A program made the translations under genes and the position numbers. Shown here in pieces: positions 24,824 to 34,082 of a DNA stretch of 64,000 nt. The notes beneath the pieces were generated by a model that made no database searches, was not told where the DNA came from, and saw only the letters and a list, made by a program, of their open reading frames with translations. Position 1 is the first letter of the stretch. Each line of letters starts with the position of its first letter. The DNA is taken from assembly GCF_016863275.1 (NCBI RefSeq), contig NZ_BOOO01000050.1, forward strand, positions 1-64,000. The letters are read 5' to 3'. The DNA is from Planotetraspora mira (GTDB lineage: Bacteria > Actinomycetota > Actinomycetes > Streptosporangiales > Streptosporangiaceae).

Positions 24824-25080
24824 GGGGGGCTCCTTGTGACCTGGATCACTGGTCCTTTCAGCGCACGGTAGAGCTCGGGAAATTGTTCCGACATGTTCGC
24901 GAAACACACTTTTCGCCGCGATGTCATGGTTCTGACTGGCGTGCCCGCCCTCCGTGAACGGCAAGACATGACGCTTTCGTGAACCTCCCGTGGGGGTGGC
25001 CACGGGTGCGGCCGGGTACCGGCTCTGACACTGCGAGCCGGTCGCACCGTCGCGTGCGACCGGCGACGACGAAGGTTTCC

Positions 25081-25968
25081 ATGATCAGTACAGTGCTCAT
25101 CGGTCTCGCGGCGGCTTGTCTGCTCGGACTGGGCTTCGTGGCTCAGCAGCACGCCGCCTACGACGAGCCGCTCGGCGAGATGTTGCGCCTGCACCTGCTC
25201 CTCGACCTCATCCGCAAGCCCCTCTGGTTGTGCGGGGTCGGAGCGATGGTGGGCGGCCAGATCCTCGGCGCACTGGTCCTGCAACGGGCCGACATCGCGC
25301 GGGTGGAGCCGCTCCTGGCGACCAACCTCATCTTCGCGCTCGGCGCCGCGGCCGTCGTCTACAAGGAGCGCCTGGGCTGGGTGGAATGGCTGGGCGCGGT
25401 GCTGGTCAGCGGAGGGGTGGCCGTCTTCCTGGCCTTCGGGCAGCCGCACGGCGGCGACGCGCCGGCGCCCGGGTCCCCCGTCTGGCTCACCGTGCTGATC
25501 GTCCTGATGGCGGCGGCGGCGCTGGTCATGGCCGCGCTCCGGGTCGACCTGCAGACCAAGGCGATGTTGCTGGCCGCCGCGGCGGGCATGTTGTACGGCC
25601 TCCAGGACGCCCTGACCCGCGGTTCGCTGCTCACGCTCGCGCAGGGGCCGCACGCCCTGGCGGTCACGTGGCAGCCGTACATGGTCGCGGTGGTCGCCGT
25701 GGTGGGCATCCTGCTCAACCAGAGCGCGTTCGACGCCGCGCCACTGCGGATCTCCCTGCCGGCCACGACCGCAGCCGAACCGATCACCGGGATCGTGCTC
25801 GGGGTCGTGATCTTCAGCGAGCACCTGCGCGTCGATCCCGGCGCGCTGGCGGGGGAGATTCTCGGCCTGATCGCACTCGTCGCGGGCATCGTCGTCCTCG
25901 GCCGGTCGCCGTTCCTGGCCAAGTCGGAGCGGAGCCCGGTCGAGAGCCCCGACCCCGAATGCCGATGA
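25081..25968 (+). CDS. DMT-family (EamA/NIPA-like) permease
   Basis: Ten-helix membrane protein of 295 residues in two EamA-like halves: LIGLAAACLLGLGFVAQQHA and the first repeat end RLGWVEWLGAVLVSGGVAVFLAF, then the second repeat ending PITGIVLGVVIFSEHLRVDPGALAGEILGLIALVAGI. Drug/metabolite transporters of this type export metabolites or carry divalent cations. The start is ATG 25081 (MISTVLIG), where a membrane segment begins at once. It is convergent with the catalase gene 36 bases away. Confidence 0.85.
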   Translation: MISTVLIGLAAACLLGLGFVAQQHAAYDEPLGEMLRLHLLLDLIRKPLWLCGVGAMVGGQILGALVLQRADIARVEPLLATNLIFALGAAAVVYKERLGWVEWLGAVLVSGGVAVFLAFGQPHGGDAPAPGSPVWLTVLIVLMAAAALVMAALRVDLQTKAMLLAAAAGMLYGLQDALTRGSLLTLAQGPHALAVTWQPYMVAVVAVVGILLNQSAFDAAPLRISLPATTAAEPITGIVLGVVIFSEHLRVDPGALAGEILGLIALVAGIVVLGRSPFLAKSERSPVESPDPECR

Positions 25969-26004
25969 CCGCTGTCAGCCGTTCCCTCGCGAGCGTGTCC
26001 GGGG

Positions 26005-28047
26005 TCAGGCGGCGACCGAGTCCACGTCCCTGTCGAAGGTGCGGTGCTCGGCGATCGCTGCCGCGAACGCCGCCGTGAACTCGTCTCGGGTGGTCTCCGA
26101 GCCGATGACGCCCTGGCGGCCGGGCAACGCGGCGGCCTCCAGCAAGGCCTCGCCGCCCGGGAGGGCGCCGATGGCCTTGCCGTGCTTGAAGGCCTCGCGG
26201 ACGAAGTGCACCGCGTGGCCGTTCTCGCTGAGATCCCCGTCGCCGACGAGCAGGACGGCGTCGTACAGCACGGAGGACACCGCGCTGAGCTGTCTGTCCA
26301 CGGTGACCGAGCCGACCTGTCCCTCGTGGGGCGCGACGATCTCGCAGACCGCACCCTTCTCCTCCAACGCCGCCCGGACCTGGCCCGCCCGGGCCAGGTC
26401 GGCGCCGTCGGCCACCAGGAACGCGATCTTGCGGGTGGCGATCGAGTCGCGCGGAGCGTTGGCCTGACTGAGCGCCGGGGACGTCCTCCCGTGGTTGGGC
26501 GTGGTCACGGCGGGGGCGGGCATGCCGAGCCCCTCGGCGACCTGCCTGGCCAGGTCGCCGTCGACGTTGGCCAGCCGCTGGACGACCTGCTCCTTGATGT
26601 ACCGGCGCTCCACGTGCCCGAGTTCGAACAGGAACGCCTCGACGATGTGCCGTCTCTCCCAGCCGGACATGCTGTTCCAGAAGAGGGTCGCCTGGCTGTA
26701 GTGATCATCGAAGCTGGGGCTGCGCTTGCGGATCTTGGCGCCGTCCACGCGTTCCTGGTAGTGCCGGTAAACGCCCTCCATGTCCCCGCTCAGGACACCG
26801 GACATCGGGCAGCCGCCGCTGATGGAGTTGGGCGCGTAGCTGGTCCTGCCCCGGTGGATGATCCGCTGGTTGTAGCCGTCGCGCTGGTCGTTGTGCACGG
26901 GGGCGACCGGCCGGTTGACCGGGATCTGCGCGAAGTTGGGCCCGCCCAGGCGGATGAGCTGGGTGTCCAGGTAGGAGAAGTTCCTGGCCTGCAGCAGGGG
27001 GTCGTTGGTGAAGTCGATCCCCGGCACGACGTTGGCGGTGTGGAACGCCACCTGCTCGGTCTCGGCGAAGAAGTTGTCCGGGTTCCGGTCGAGGACCATC
27101 CGGCCGACCACCCGGACCGGCACGATCTCCTCAGGGATGATCTTCGTGGCGTCGAGCAGGTCGAAGTCGAAACCGTGCTCGTCCTCCTCGGGGACGAGTT
27201 GCAGGCCGAGCTCCCATTCGGGGAACGCGCCGCGCTCGATGGCCTCCCACAGGTCCCGCCTGTTGAAGTCGGGATCGTTGCCCTGGATGCGCAGCACCTC
27301 GTCCCAGACGAGGGAATGGGTGCCGAGCACGGGACGCCAGTGGAACTTGACGAATGTTCCCCGCCCGTCGGCGTTGACCAGGCGGAACGTGTGCACGCCG
27401 AAGCCCTGCATCATGCGGAAGCTACGGGGGATCGCCCGATCGGACATCAGCCACATGACCATGTGCGTGATCTCCGGCTGGAGTTGCACGAAGTCCCAGA
27501 ACGTGTCGTGCGCCGACTGGGCCTGGGGGATCTCGTTGTGCGGCTCGGGCTTGACCGCGTGCACGAAGTCGGGGAACTTGATGCCGTCCTGGATGAAGAA
27601 GACCGGCATGTTGTTGCCGACCAGATCGTAGTTGCCCTGGCGGGTGTAGAACTTCGTGGCGAACCCGCGCACGTCACGGACGGTGTCGGCGGAGCCGCGC
27701 GACCCGGCCACCGTGGAGAAGCGGACGAAGACCGGCGTGCGCAGCGACGTGTCGCACAGGAAGTCGGCGGCGGTGAACTCGGCGAGCGACTCGTAGAGCT
27801 GGAAGTACCCGTACGCGCCGGCCCCCCGCGCGTGGACGACGCGTTCCGGGATGCGCTCGTGGTCGAACCGGGTGATCTTCTCGCGGAAGTGGAAGTCCTC
27901 CAGGAGCGTCGGGCCGCGTTCGCCCGCCGCCAGCGAGTTGTCGGTGTCGTCGACCCGCACGCCCTGGTCGGTGGTCAGACGGCTGCCCTCGGAATCGACC
28001 CGGTACCTGTCCAGTTGCCGCTGCTTCTCGTCATTGCCGTCGGCCAC
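26005..28047 (-). CDS. katE: Large-subunit catalase (KatE/HPII type)
   Basis: Heme catalase of 680 residues, the long clade-2 form. The distal His is in RVVHARGAGAYGYF (H72), the distal Asn in LVGNNMPVFFIQDG, and the proximal heme-ligand Tyr in ARNFSYLDTQLIRLGG. Residues beyond about 535 form the extra flavodoxin/DJ-1-like C-terminal domain (KIAFLVADGADLARAGQVRAALEEKG) found only in large catalases. It degrades hydrogen peroxide in the cytoplasm. Start is GTG behind GAGGGGGA. It is monocistronic; the next gene in the same direction is 115 bases upstream. Confidence 0.95.
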   Translation of the reverse strand: MADGNDEKQRQLDRYRVDSEGSRLTTDQGVRVDDTDNSLAAGERGPTLLEDFHFREKITRFDHERIPERVVHARGAGAYGYFQLYESLAEFTAADFLCDTSLRTPVFVRFSTVAGSRGSADTVRDVRGFATKFYTRQGNYDLVGNNMPVFFIQDGIKFPDFVHAVKPEPHNEIPQAQSAHDTFWDFVQLQPEITHMVMWLMSDRAIPRSFRMMQGFGVHTFRLVNADGRGTFVKFHWRPVLGTHSLVWDEVLRIQGNDPDFNRRDLWEAIERGAFPEWELGLQLVPEEDEHGFDFDLLDATKIIPEEIVPVRVVGRMVLDRNPDNFFAETEQVAFHTANVVPGIDFTNDPLLQARNFSYLDTQLIRLGGPNFAQIPVNRPVAPVHNDQRDGYNQRIIHRGRTSYAPNSISGGCPMSGVLSGDMEGVYRHYQERVDGAKIRKRSPSFDDHYSQATLFWNSMSGWERRHIVEAFLFELGHVERRYIKEQVVQRLANVDGDLARQVAEGLGMPAPAVTTPNHGRTSPALSQANAPRDSIATRKIAFLVADGADLARAGQVRAALEEKGAVCEIVAPHEGQVGSVTVDRQLSAVSSVLYDAVLLVGDGDLSENGHAVHFVREAFKHGKAIGALPGGEALLEAAALPGRQGVIGSETTRDEFTAAFAAAIAEHRTFDRDVDSVAA

Positions 28048-28162
28048 GGGATCCCCCTCAGAGTCGAGCTCTCCTAGGCACCCGTACCCCGCCCGACCTC
28101 GGAAAACGGCGGGGAGCGATCCATGGCGGGGTAATTTGGGTCCTCGATCCCGGGGGCGGGTC

Positions 28163-28513
28163 CTACTCCTCGTCCAGCCGGACGGCCTGCCCGATGTAGT
28201 TCCGCAGGGCGTCGGCGTTCACCGCGTCCGCTTTCTTGATCTTGACGTGCCTCGTGGTCTTGCCGGAGCCCTCCAGCAGGCCGAACTCGTCGTCGAACTC
28301 CGCGCCCCTGGCGAAGGCGAAGGTGATGTGCGTCTTGCTCGGGCTGATGATCGCCAGGAGTTTCCTCCCCTGCCACGCGGGGGAGCCCCGGCTGATCACC
28401 TCTTCCGCGCCGGGAGCGTTCTCCTTCATGAGCTCGCGGAGCGTGCCGACGATGCTCTGGTGTTCGGGCAGGACCCTGGTCCTGACGAACTCGTCGACGG
28501 CTTCGTTGGGCAT
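28163..28513 (-). CDS. DUF1801 domain protein
   Basis: Protein of 116 residues made of one DUF1801 (YdhG-like, iron-chaperone-like fold) domain: EFVRTRVLPEHQSIVGTLRELM, VISRGSPAWQGRKLLAIISPSKTHITFAFARG and a late KTTRHVKIKKADAV. The fold resembles frataxin-like proteins, but function is unproven. GGAGG precedes the ATG. It lies between the MFS gene and the catalase, in the same direction as the latter. Confidence 0.85.
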   Translation of the reverse strand: MPNEAVDEFVRTRVLPEHQSIVGTLRELMKENAPGAEEVISRGSPAWQGRKLLAIISPSKTHITFAFARGAEFDDEFGLLEGSGKTTRHVKIKKADAVNADALRNYIGQAVRLDEE

Positions 28514-28589
28514 GGGTGGGACCTCCGTTGCTTGCCGATGAGAGTCACTTGATCACGATGTGGTGAGGAGGCGCAACGCGTTCGCCGGG

Positions 28590-30035
28590 TTACGGAACAG
28601 AACTGCGCGCGGGCGAGGAGGCCCCGGGGCCGGCCCCGGCCAGGGCGTGCCGGGGGAGGAGGAGGCTCAGCGGGCAGGACAGCGCCGCCAGCCCCGCGGC
28701 GAGCAGCAGGCTGTGGGCGCTCGCGTCGGCGTAGTGCGCGGGCTGGTACCCGTGTTCCGGAGTCAGCAGGCCGAAGAACAGGGCGCCGAGTGCCGCGACG
28801 CCGACGGCGGAGCCGAGCTGAAGGGTGGTGTTGACCAGCCCGGACGCCGACCCGGCGTGGTCGGTGGGGACGCCGGACAGGGTGATCGTCACGAGGGTGG
28901 CCGACACCAGGGCCAGCCCCAGGCCGGCGAGGACCAGGCTGGGAGCGAGGTGCCAGGCCTCCAGGGCGTCGCCCGCCCCGCCGACGACGAGGATCATCCC
29001 GAGGATGCCCGCGGCCTCCACCACCGCGCCGGCGGTGACCACCGTACGGCCGAGCCGGGGGACCAGACGTGCCGCGGCGCCGGAACCGGCGATGACACCG
29101 AGGGCGAACGGCAGGAAGGCCAGCCCCGTTCGCAGGGCGCCGAAGCCCAGTCCCGCCTGCAGGTGGAGTGTCAGGACGAAGAAGTAGCCGGTGGATGCGA
29201 AGAAGACCAGCGCGACCAGCAGTCCGGCGATCACCGGGCGCGAACGGAACAGTCGCGGGTCGACCAGAGGGGAGGCGCCGGCGCGGCCTCGGCGTCCCTC
29301 GTGCACCCAGAACAGGGCCAGTAGGGGAACCGACGCCGCCATGGCGAGGAAGGTCCAGATCGGCCAGCCGAGCTCACGCCCCTGAATGAGGGGGTAGACG
29401 AGGGCGAGGAGTCCCAGGGTGACGAGCACCGTGCCGAGCGGGTCGAGCCGTGGCCGCCGGTGCGCCCTTGACTCCGTCATGAGGACGGCGGACCCAGCGA
29501 GTGCGAGCACGCCGACGGGCACGTTGATCAGGAAGATGGACCGCCATCCCCAGCCGAAGAGGTCGGCCTCGGTGAGCAGGCCTCCCAGCAGCGGACCACT
29601 GACCCCGCCGAGCGCGAGCACCATGCCGTACAGGCCGAAGGCCCTGGGGCGTTCCGCCTGGCGGAAACCGACCTGGATGGCCGTGAGGAGCTGCGGAATC
29701 ATGATCGCCGCAGCCGTGCCCTGCACCGCACGGGCGGCCACCAGCATGCCCGGCCCCGCCGCCAGGCCGGACAGGGCGGACGCGGCGGTGAAGCCCGCGA
29801 TGCCGGTCAGGAACATGGTCTTGCGGCCGTAGACGTCGCCGAGCCTGCCGCCGGTGATCAGGGCGAGGGCGAAGGCCAGGGTGTATCCGGCGGCGACCCA
29901 CTGCAGGGCGGCGTCGCTCGCGCCGAGATCCCGCTGGATCGAGGGGAGCGCGACGGTGACGATCGTGGTGTCCAGCAGGTCCATGTACGCGGCGATGAGC
30001 ATGACCGCCAACGCCGGCCAGCGCCTGGAGTCCAT
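28590..30035 (-). CDS. DHA2-family MFS multidrug transporter (EmrB/QacA type)
   Basis: Fourteen-helix drug:proton antiporter of 481 residues. Diagnostic segments are MLIAAYMDLLDTTIVTVALPSIQRDLG (motif D1), GGRLGDVYGRKTMFL (motif A) and ALGGVSGPLLGGLL (motif C). It likely exports lipophilic drugs. The ATG follows TGAGGA. It is divergent from a MarR regulator whose operator sits in the spacer, so expression is probably induced by a MarR ligand. Confidence 0.9.
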   Translation of the reverse strand: MDSRRWPALAVMLIAAYMDLLDTTIVTVALPSIQRDLGASDAALQWVAAGYTLAFALALITGGRLGDVYGRKTMFLTGIAGFTAASALSGLAAGPGMLVAARAVQGTAAAIMIPQLLTAIQVGFRQAERPRAFGLYGMVLALGGVSGPLLGGLLTEADLFGWGWRSIFLINVPVGVLALAGSAVLMTESRAHRRPRLDPLGTVLVTLGLLALVYPLIQGRELGWPIWTFLAMAASVPLLALFWVHEGRRGRAGASPLVDPRLFRSRPVIAGLLVALVFFASTGYFFVLTLHLQAGLGFGALRTGLAFLPFALGVIAGSGAAARLVPRLGRTVVTAGAVVEAAGILGMILVVGGAGDALEAWHLAPSLVLAGLGLALVSATLVTITLSGVPTDHAGSASGLVNTTLQLGSAVGVAALGALFFGLLTPEHGYQPAHYADASAHSLLLAAGLAALSCPLSLLLPRHALAGAGPGASSPARSSVP

Positions 30036-30066
30036 ACCATATCCTCACTGCTCGAAGAGATTTAGC

Positions 30067-30078
30067 TTAGTGAACTAA
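30067..30078. promoter_or_regulatory. Palindrome, likely MarR operator
   Basis: TTAGT-GA-ACTAA is a perfect inverted repeat inside an AT-rich tract shared by the divergent MFS and MarR genes. The outer TTTAG and CTAAA add a wider symmetry. Confidence 0.65.
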
Positions 30079-30108
30079 ACTTCTTAGCAAGGTAAGGGGA
30101 TTTGCGTG

Positions 30109-30594
30109 ATGGTGTCAACGCCGGGGCGTGACGCGGTGCTGCGCGACGTCCACGAGGGGCTGCGGTCGTTCACGGCCTACGCGGTGCTCCTCAGTCATGC
30201 GGTGGCCGAACGGCTCGGCCTGAGCGCCACCGACTCGCGCTGCGTCGACCTCCTGGACAGGCACGGCCCGATCACCGCCGGCCGGCTGGCCGAGCTGACC
30301 GGCCTGACCACCGGTGCGGTGACGGGGATCGTCGACCGCCTGGAGCGTGCTCACTTCGTGCGGAGGGAAAAGGACCCCGCCGACCGGCGCCGCGTCATCC
30401 TCCGGCTCGTGCCGGAGCGCGAGAGCGAGGCCTTCGCCGACCTCGCGCCCATGACCGGGCGGGTGGACGAGATCCTCGCCCGCTACGACGACAGGGAACT
30501 GGCCGCGATCGCCGACTTCCTCAGGCGGTCGGGGACGGGGACCGCCGAGGAGATCGCGCGGTTGCGCGAGGGGAATGGAAAATCTACAACGTAA
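30109..30594 (+). CDS. MarR-family regulator
   Basis: Winged-helix regulator of 161 residues: GLSATDSRCVDLLDRHGPITAGRLAELTGLTTGAVTGIVDRLERAHFVRREKDPADRRRVILRL carries the recognition helix and the wing with the conserved DxRxxxxxL. An in-frame GTG three bases upstream (30106) could also start it; AAGGGGA precedes both. It is divergent from the DHA2 pump and most likely represses it. Confidence 0.9.
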   Translation: MVSTPGRDAVLRDVHEGLRSFTAYAVLLSHAVAERLGLSATDSRCVDLLDRHGPITAGRLAELTGLTTGAVTGIVDRLERAHFVRREKDPADRRRVILRLVPERESEAFADLAPMTGRVDEILARYDDRELAAIADFLRRSGTGTAEEIARLREGNGKSTT

Positions 30595-30750
30595 AGGCGA
30601 GCGCATCGGCCGCAGCCCGTCTCCGCGCGGCCTCCGACGGCGCCGGTTCAGCCGCTCGCGCGCTCGCAGCGGACCACGGTCAGCCAGGACCCGGCGGGCT
30701 GCACGGCCTGAGCCCCCGTCAGCGGTGGCGGGGCAGCTTGACGACGGCGG

Positions 30751-32415
30751 TCACGCGGGATCTCCTTCCAGGGCGGATACGGCGTCGTCGTCGGGCACGG
30801 CCGGGGCGGGTGCGGGGAGCGTGAAGCGGATGCGCGTGCCGTCCGTGTAGTCCGTGTCGATCCAGATCCGACCGCCGTGGAACTCGACGATCTTCTTGCA
30901 GAGGGCGAGGCCGATCCCGGTGCCGCCGTAGGCCTCTCTGGTGTGCAGGCGCTGGAAGATGATGAAGACCTTCTCGGTGAACGCCGCGCCGATGCCGATT
31001 CCGTTGTCGGTGACGCTCAGCCGCCACAGACCCGAGTCCGGCTCTTCGGCGCAGTCGACGCGGACGACCGGCGCACGGTCGGGACTGCGGAACTTGATGG
31101 AGTTGCCGATGAGGTTCTGCCACAACATGGTCAGCAGGCTCGGATCGCCGACGATCTCGGGCAGGCGTTCCGGGCGTTCGACCCGGCCGTCCGACTCCTC
31201 GATCCCGCCGGCCAGGTTGGCCAGCGCCGTGTTCAGGGAGTCGTCGAGGGCGACCCGCACGCGCGCGTCGTTGAGGCGGCCGACGCGGGAGAAGGTGAGC
31301 AGGTCGTTGATCAGGACCTGCATGCGCTTGGCGCCGTCCACGGCGAAGGAGATGTAGGTCATCCCGCGCTCGTCCAGCTTGTCCGCGTAGCGTCGTTCCA
31401 GCATCTGGCAGAACGACGCGACCTTGCGCAGGGGTTCCTGCAGGTCGTGGGAGGCCACGTAGGCGAACTGCTCCAGTTCGGCGTTGGAGCGGCGCAGTTC
31501 GACGGTCTGGGCGTCCAGGTGGGCCGTCTGCTCGGTGAGCGCCGCCCGCTGTTCCTGCGATTCGTGCAGCGCCTCGACGATTCGCCGGCGCATGAGTTCG
31601 ACGTCGTGGGCCACGTCGCGAAGGTCGGCCGGGCCCTGGGCGGGGATGTGGTGGCCGAAGTCGCCCCAGGCCACCTTCCGCGACGCGGCGCGCAGAGCAC
31701 GCAGGGGCCGGCCCACGGAAAGGTGGAACAGGACGGCGAAGGCCAGGCCCGTCAGGACGAACAGGCCGAGCATCGCGATGAACGCCCAGTCGCGCAGGTT
31801 CCGCATCCGCACGAGGTCGGCCCGGGCGTGCGCCCGGGTCTGGTCGAAGTGATCGGTCTGGGCCTGGAACAGGGTGCGGATGCGGTCGAAGGCGCGTTTG
31901 CCCGCGTCCAGTTGCGCGTCGTCGGGATGACCGCCCGCCTGTACGGCGGCGATGTTCGGCGCCGCGTACGTACGGCGCCATTCCGCGCCCGCCTCACGTA
32001 TGGCGGTGAGATCCGCGACCAGGTCCGGCCGACCGCCGACCAGTGCGGTTATCTGCGCCGCCTCGTCCCGCTCTGTGGCCACTCCCTCGGTATAGGGCTC
32101 GAGGAAGGCCGGCTGGCCGGTCAGGAGGAACCCGCGCACACCGGTCTCCTGGTCGATCAGCGCGTTCTGCAGCCGGGCGGCCGAGGTGCGGGCGGGAGCG
32201 ATGCGGTCCACCAACTCGTCGGACACGCTTGCGGTCTGATTGAGCAGCCAGGCGCCGATTCCCGCGCAGATCAGCACGAGAACGGTCATGACGCTCAGCA
32301 GGACATAGACCTGCGCCTGAGTGGTGAGCCGGTGCCGCCCGCGGCCGGGGTCGTCGGGAGGCACCCGCACCGCGTCCGGCCGGTCCAGCGGTCCGATGTC
32401 GGCGCTCCCGTGCAT
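30751..32415 (-). CDS. CHASE3-domain sensor histidine kinase
   Basis: Membrane kinase of 554 residues. Helix 1 lies at about residues 33-57 (VYVLLSVMTVLVLICAGIGAWLL), then a CHASE3 extracytoplasmic domain (LIDQETGVRGFLLTGQPAFLEPY), helix 2 (AFIAMLGLFVLTGLAFAVLF), a HAMP-like linker (GRPLRALRAASRKVAWGDF) and a coiled coil. The phosphoacceptor box is YVASHDLQEPLRKV, and the ATPase has an N box (NLIGNSIKF), DNGIGIG, FIIFQRLHT and YGGTGIGLAL. This is the phytochrome-like kinase type. ATG 32415 (MHGSADIG) starts it. These kinases are usually next to a response regulator; none is adjacent here. Confidence 0.9.
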   Translation of the reverse strand: MHGSADIGPLDRPDAVRVPPDDPGRGRHRLTTQAQVYVLLSVMTVLVLICAGIGAWLLNQTASVSDELVDRIAPARTSAARLQNALIDQETGVRGFLLTGQPAFLEPYTEGVATERDEAAQITALVGGRPDLVADLTAIREAGAEWRRTYAAPNIAAVQAGGHPDDAQLDAGKRAFDRIRTLFQAQTDHFDQTRAHARADLVRMRNLRDWAFIAMLGLFVLTGLAFAVLFHLSVGRPLRALRAASRKVAWGDFGHHIPAQGPADLRDVAHDVELMRRRIVEALHESQEQRAALTEQTAHLDAQTVELRRSNAELEQFAYVASHDLQEPLRKVASFCQMLERRYADKLDERGMTYISFAVDGAKRMQVLINDLLTFSRVGRLNDARVRVALDDSLNTALANLAGGIEESDGRVERPERLPEIVGDPSLLTMLWQNLIGNSIKFRSPDRAPVVRVDCAEEPDSGLWRLSVTDNGIGIGAAFTEKVFIIFQRLHTREAYGGTGIGLALCKKIVEFHGGRIWIDTDYTDGTRIRFTLPAPAPAVPDDDAVSALEGDPA

Positions 32416-32553
32416 GGGGGCAAAGATATCCGCACCCCGGACTCGTACAACCCGCTCCGTCCGCCGGAGTGCGGGGCGAGGGTTGACCGGGTCGCGATGA
32501 TCGCGGAGGCTGCCCCCTGGACCATTACGTCCCCAGACCTTTGAGGAGCTTTC

Positions 32554-33117
32554 ATGGCGCACATCCCCCTGGGCAACGATCTGCCGGGAATCACCAGCCT
32601 GTTCCGCTACCGGCCGGAGACCGCGCGTCCGCTGAGCGAGCTGGCCGAGGTGCTGCTACGTGGTGAGAGCCCGCTGTCCCGCGGGGAGCGGGAGCTGATC
32701 GCGGCATACGTGTCCGCACAGAACGACTGCCGGTACTGCTACTCCTCGCACGCGGCCTTCGCCGCCGCGCAACTGCCGGAAGGGACGGAGCCGGTCGAGC
32801 AGGTATGCGCCGACCCGTCGTCCGCGTCGATCTCGGCCAAGATGAAGGCGCTGCTGGAGATCGCCGCCGTGGTGCGGGAGAGCGGGAAGTCCGTCTCGGA
32901 CAAGCACGTGGCCGCGGCCCGCGCGGAAGGGGCCACAGACGTCGAGATCCACGACGTGGTGCTGATCGCGGCCGCCTTCTGCATGTTCAACCGCTACGTG
33001 GACGGCCTGGCCGCGTTCACCCCCGATGACCCGGCCGCCTACGAGCTCATGGCCGAACGGGTCGTCCGGTTCGGCTACCTGAGCTCGCTGGGCGGTCCGG
33101 CGGCAGGGCCGGCCTGA
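32554..33117 (+). CDS. Carboxymuconolactone decarboxylase/AhpD-like peroxidase
   Basis: Helical protein of 187 residues. SRGERELIAAYVSAQNDCRYCYSSHAAFAAA (about 47-77) contains the CxxC...H active site of AhpD-type alkylhydroperoxidases, which pass electrons to peroxidases. The second half (GATDVEIHDVVLIAAAFCMFNRYVDGLA) is the usual dimer-forming part. The ATG is preceded by GAGGAGC. It is monocistronic, with a convergent VOC gene after a hairpin. Confidence 0.88.
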   Translation: MAHIPLGNDLPGITSLFRYRPETARPLSELAEVLLRGESPLSRGERELIAAYVSAQNDCRYCYSSHAAFAAAQLPEGTEPVEQVCADPSSASISAKMKALLEIAAVVRESGKSVSDKHVAAARAEGATDVEIHDVVLIAAAFCMFNRYVDGLAAFTPDDPAAYELMAERVVRFGYLSSLGGPAAGPA

Positions 33118-33120
33118 CGA

Positions 33121-33152
33121 TTCGAACGTGGCGGCGCGGCGGCCCGTTCGAA
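33121..33152. terminator. Inverted repeat between convergent genes
   Basis: TTCGAACG (33121-33128) and CGTTCGAA (33145-33152) pair perfectly around 16 bases, four bases after the AhpD-like stop and just before the convergent VOC stop. Confidence 0.55.
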
Positions 33153-33159
33153 GTCGTGC

Positions 33160-33561
33160 TCAGTAGGACTGCAACTCGATCAGGACGCCCTCGGGGTCGC
33201 GGACGTGGGCGGTGCGGAGGTTCGGCCCCCACTGCGGGCGGTCGGCGGCGTCGGCGGCCGGCTTCGCGTCGTGGCGGAGGCAGAGGGCCAGCGCGGCATC
33301 CACGTCGTCGACCCGGCAGACGAACATCACGCCGTCCCGCGTGGGAGAGCCGGCGGCGGCGAGGTCTCCCACAGCCGCCGCCATCGCGTCGGCGTCGAAC
33401 AGGGACAGCAGGCCCTGCCCGTCGACGTCCCAGCCGGCGTACGGCCCCGCAGGGCCGCCCCTCGTCAACGTGGCGCCGACCAGTCGCGGCAGGACGGCGT
33501 CGTAGAACTCGAAGCACTCGGCGAAGCGGGTCACGAGCAGGCGGGGGTGCAGGGCGTCCAT
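33160..33561 (-). CDS. VOC-family (glyoxalase/dioxygenase fold) protein
   Basis: Protein of 133 residues with a vicinal-oxygen-chelate fold: HPRLLVTRFAECFEFYDAVLPRLVG at the start, DVDGQGLLSLFD in the middle, and the C-terminal AHVRDPEGVLIELQSY with the metal-ligand Glu. The precise reaction is unknown. It is divergent from a MarR gene; a palindrome in the spacer suggests joint control. Confidence 0.87.
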   Translation of the reverse strand: MDALHPRLLVTRFAECFEFYDAVLPRLVGATLTRGGPAGPYAGWDVDGQGLLSLFDADAMAAAVGDLAAAGSPTRDGVMFVCRVDDVDAALALCLRHDAKPAADAADRPQWGPNLRTAHVRDPEGVLIELQSY

Positions 33562-33595
33562 GAGGCTCCTCCAAATAGTAGGTGTGAACCCACTA

Positions 33596-33609
33596 TAGGG
33601 CTCGCCCTA
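33596..33609. promoter_or_regulatory. Palindrome, likely MarR operator
   Basis: TAGGGC-TC-GCCCTA is a perfect six-base inverted repeat 11 bases before the MarR start. A further half-site copy (AATAGGG at 33611-33617) follows. Confidence 0.65.
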
Positions 33610-33619
33610 CAATAGGGTC

Positions 33620-34078
33620 ATGGTGACGTCTGATGGCGCGCCGCCCAGCCTGCTCGGCCTGAGCACCTACCTGCTGTCCCTGACAGGCAAGGCCGCACGC
33701 GGCAGGCTGGCGGATCGACTGGCCGAGCGCGGGCTCCGCCTTTGGCACATGGCGGTGCTGGCCGCGCTGGCCGACTTCGGCCCGCACGTCCAGCGGGCGC
33801 TGGCGAATCGCCTGTCCTTGGACCCGAGTGACGTGGCGAAGGTGGTGGACGAGTTGGCCGTGGCCGGTCATGTCGATCGCGTCCGCGATGCCGCCGACCG
33901 ACGCCGCGTCGCGGTCAGCCTCACTCCCGCGGGCCGTGCCCTACTGGCCGAGCTGGACGCGGAGGCTCGAAGGGTTCAAGACGAGCTCCTGGCGCCGCTG
34001 AGCCAGGCCGAGCGGACGGAACTGCAGGAGATGCTGCGCAAGGTCTACGCCCGGATCCACTCCCAGACCGCGGGGTGA
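33620..34078 (+). CDS. MarR-family regulator
   Basis: Winged-helix regulator of 152 residues: RLWHMAVLAALADFGPHVQRALANRLSLDPSDVAKVVDELAVAGHVDRVRDAADRRRVAVSLTPAGRALL. The DAADRRR wing and the helix before it are canonical. It is divergent from the VOC gene with a palindrome between them, and its stop is four bases from the end of the convergent DUF4916 gene. Confidence 0.9.
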   Translation: MVTSDGAPPSLLGLSTYLLSLTGKAARGRLADRLAERGLRLWHMAVLAALADFGPHVQRALANRLSLDPSDVAKVVDELAVAGHVDRVRDAADRRRVAVSLTPAGRALLAELDAEARRVQDELLAPLSQAERTELQEMLRKVYARIHSQTAG

Positions 34079-34082
34079 GGAG

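Noticed and set aside
26044-28077. Open frame of about 680 codons antisense to the catalase
   Set aside because: Catalase motifs are complete on the other strand; the antisense product has no fold-like pattern.
30640-30715. Short codon-like leftward tail after the CHASE3 kinase
   Set aside because: Too short and without start or similarity to be called; recorded only as a hint of a lost gene.
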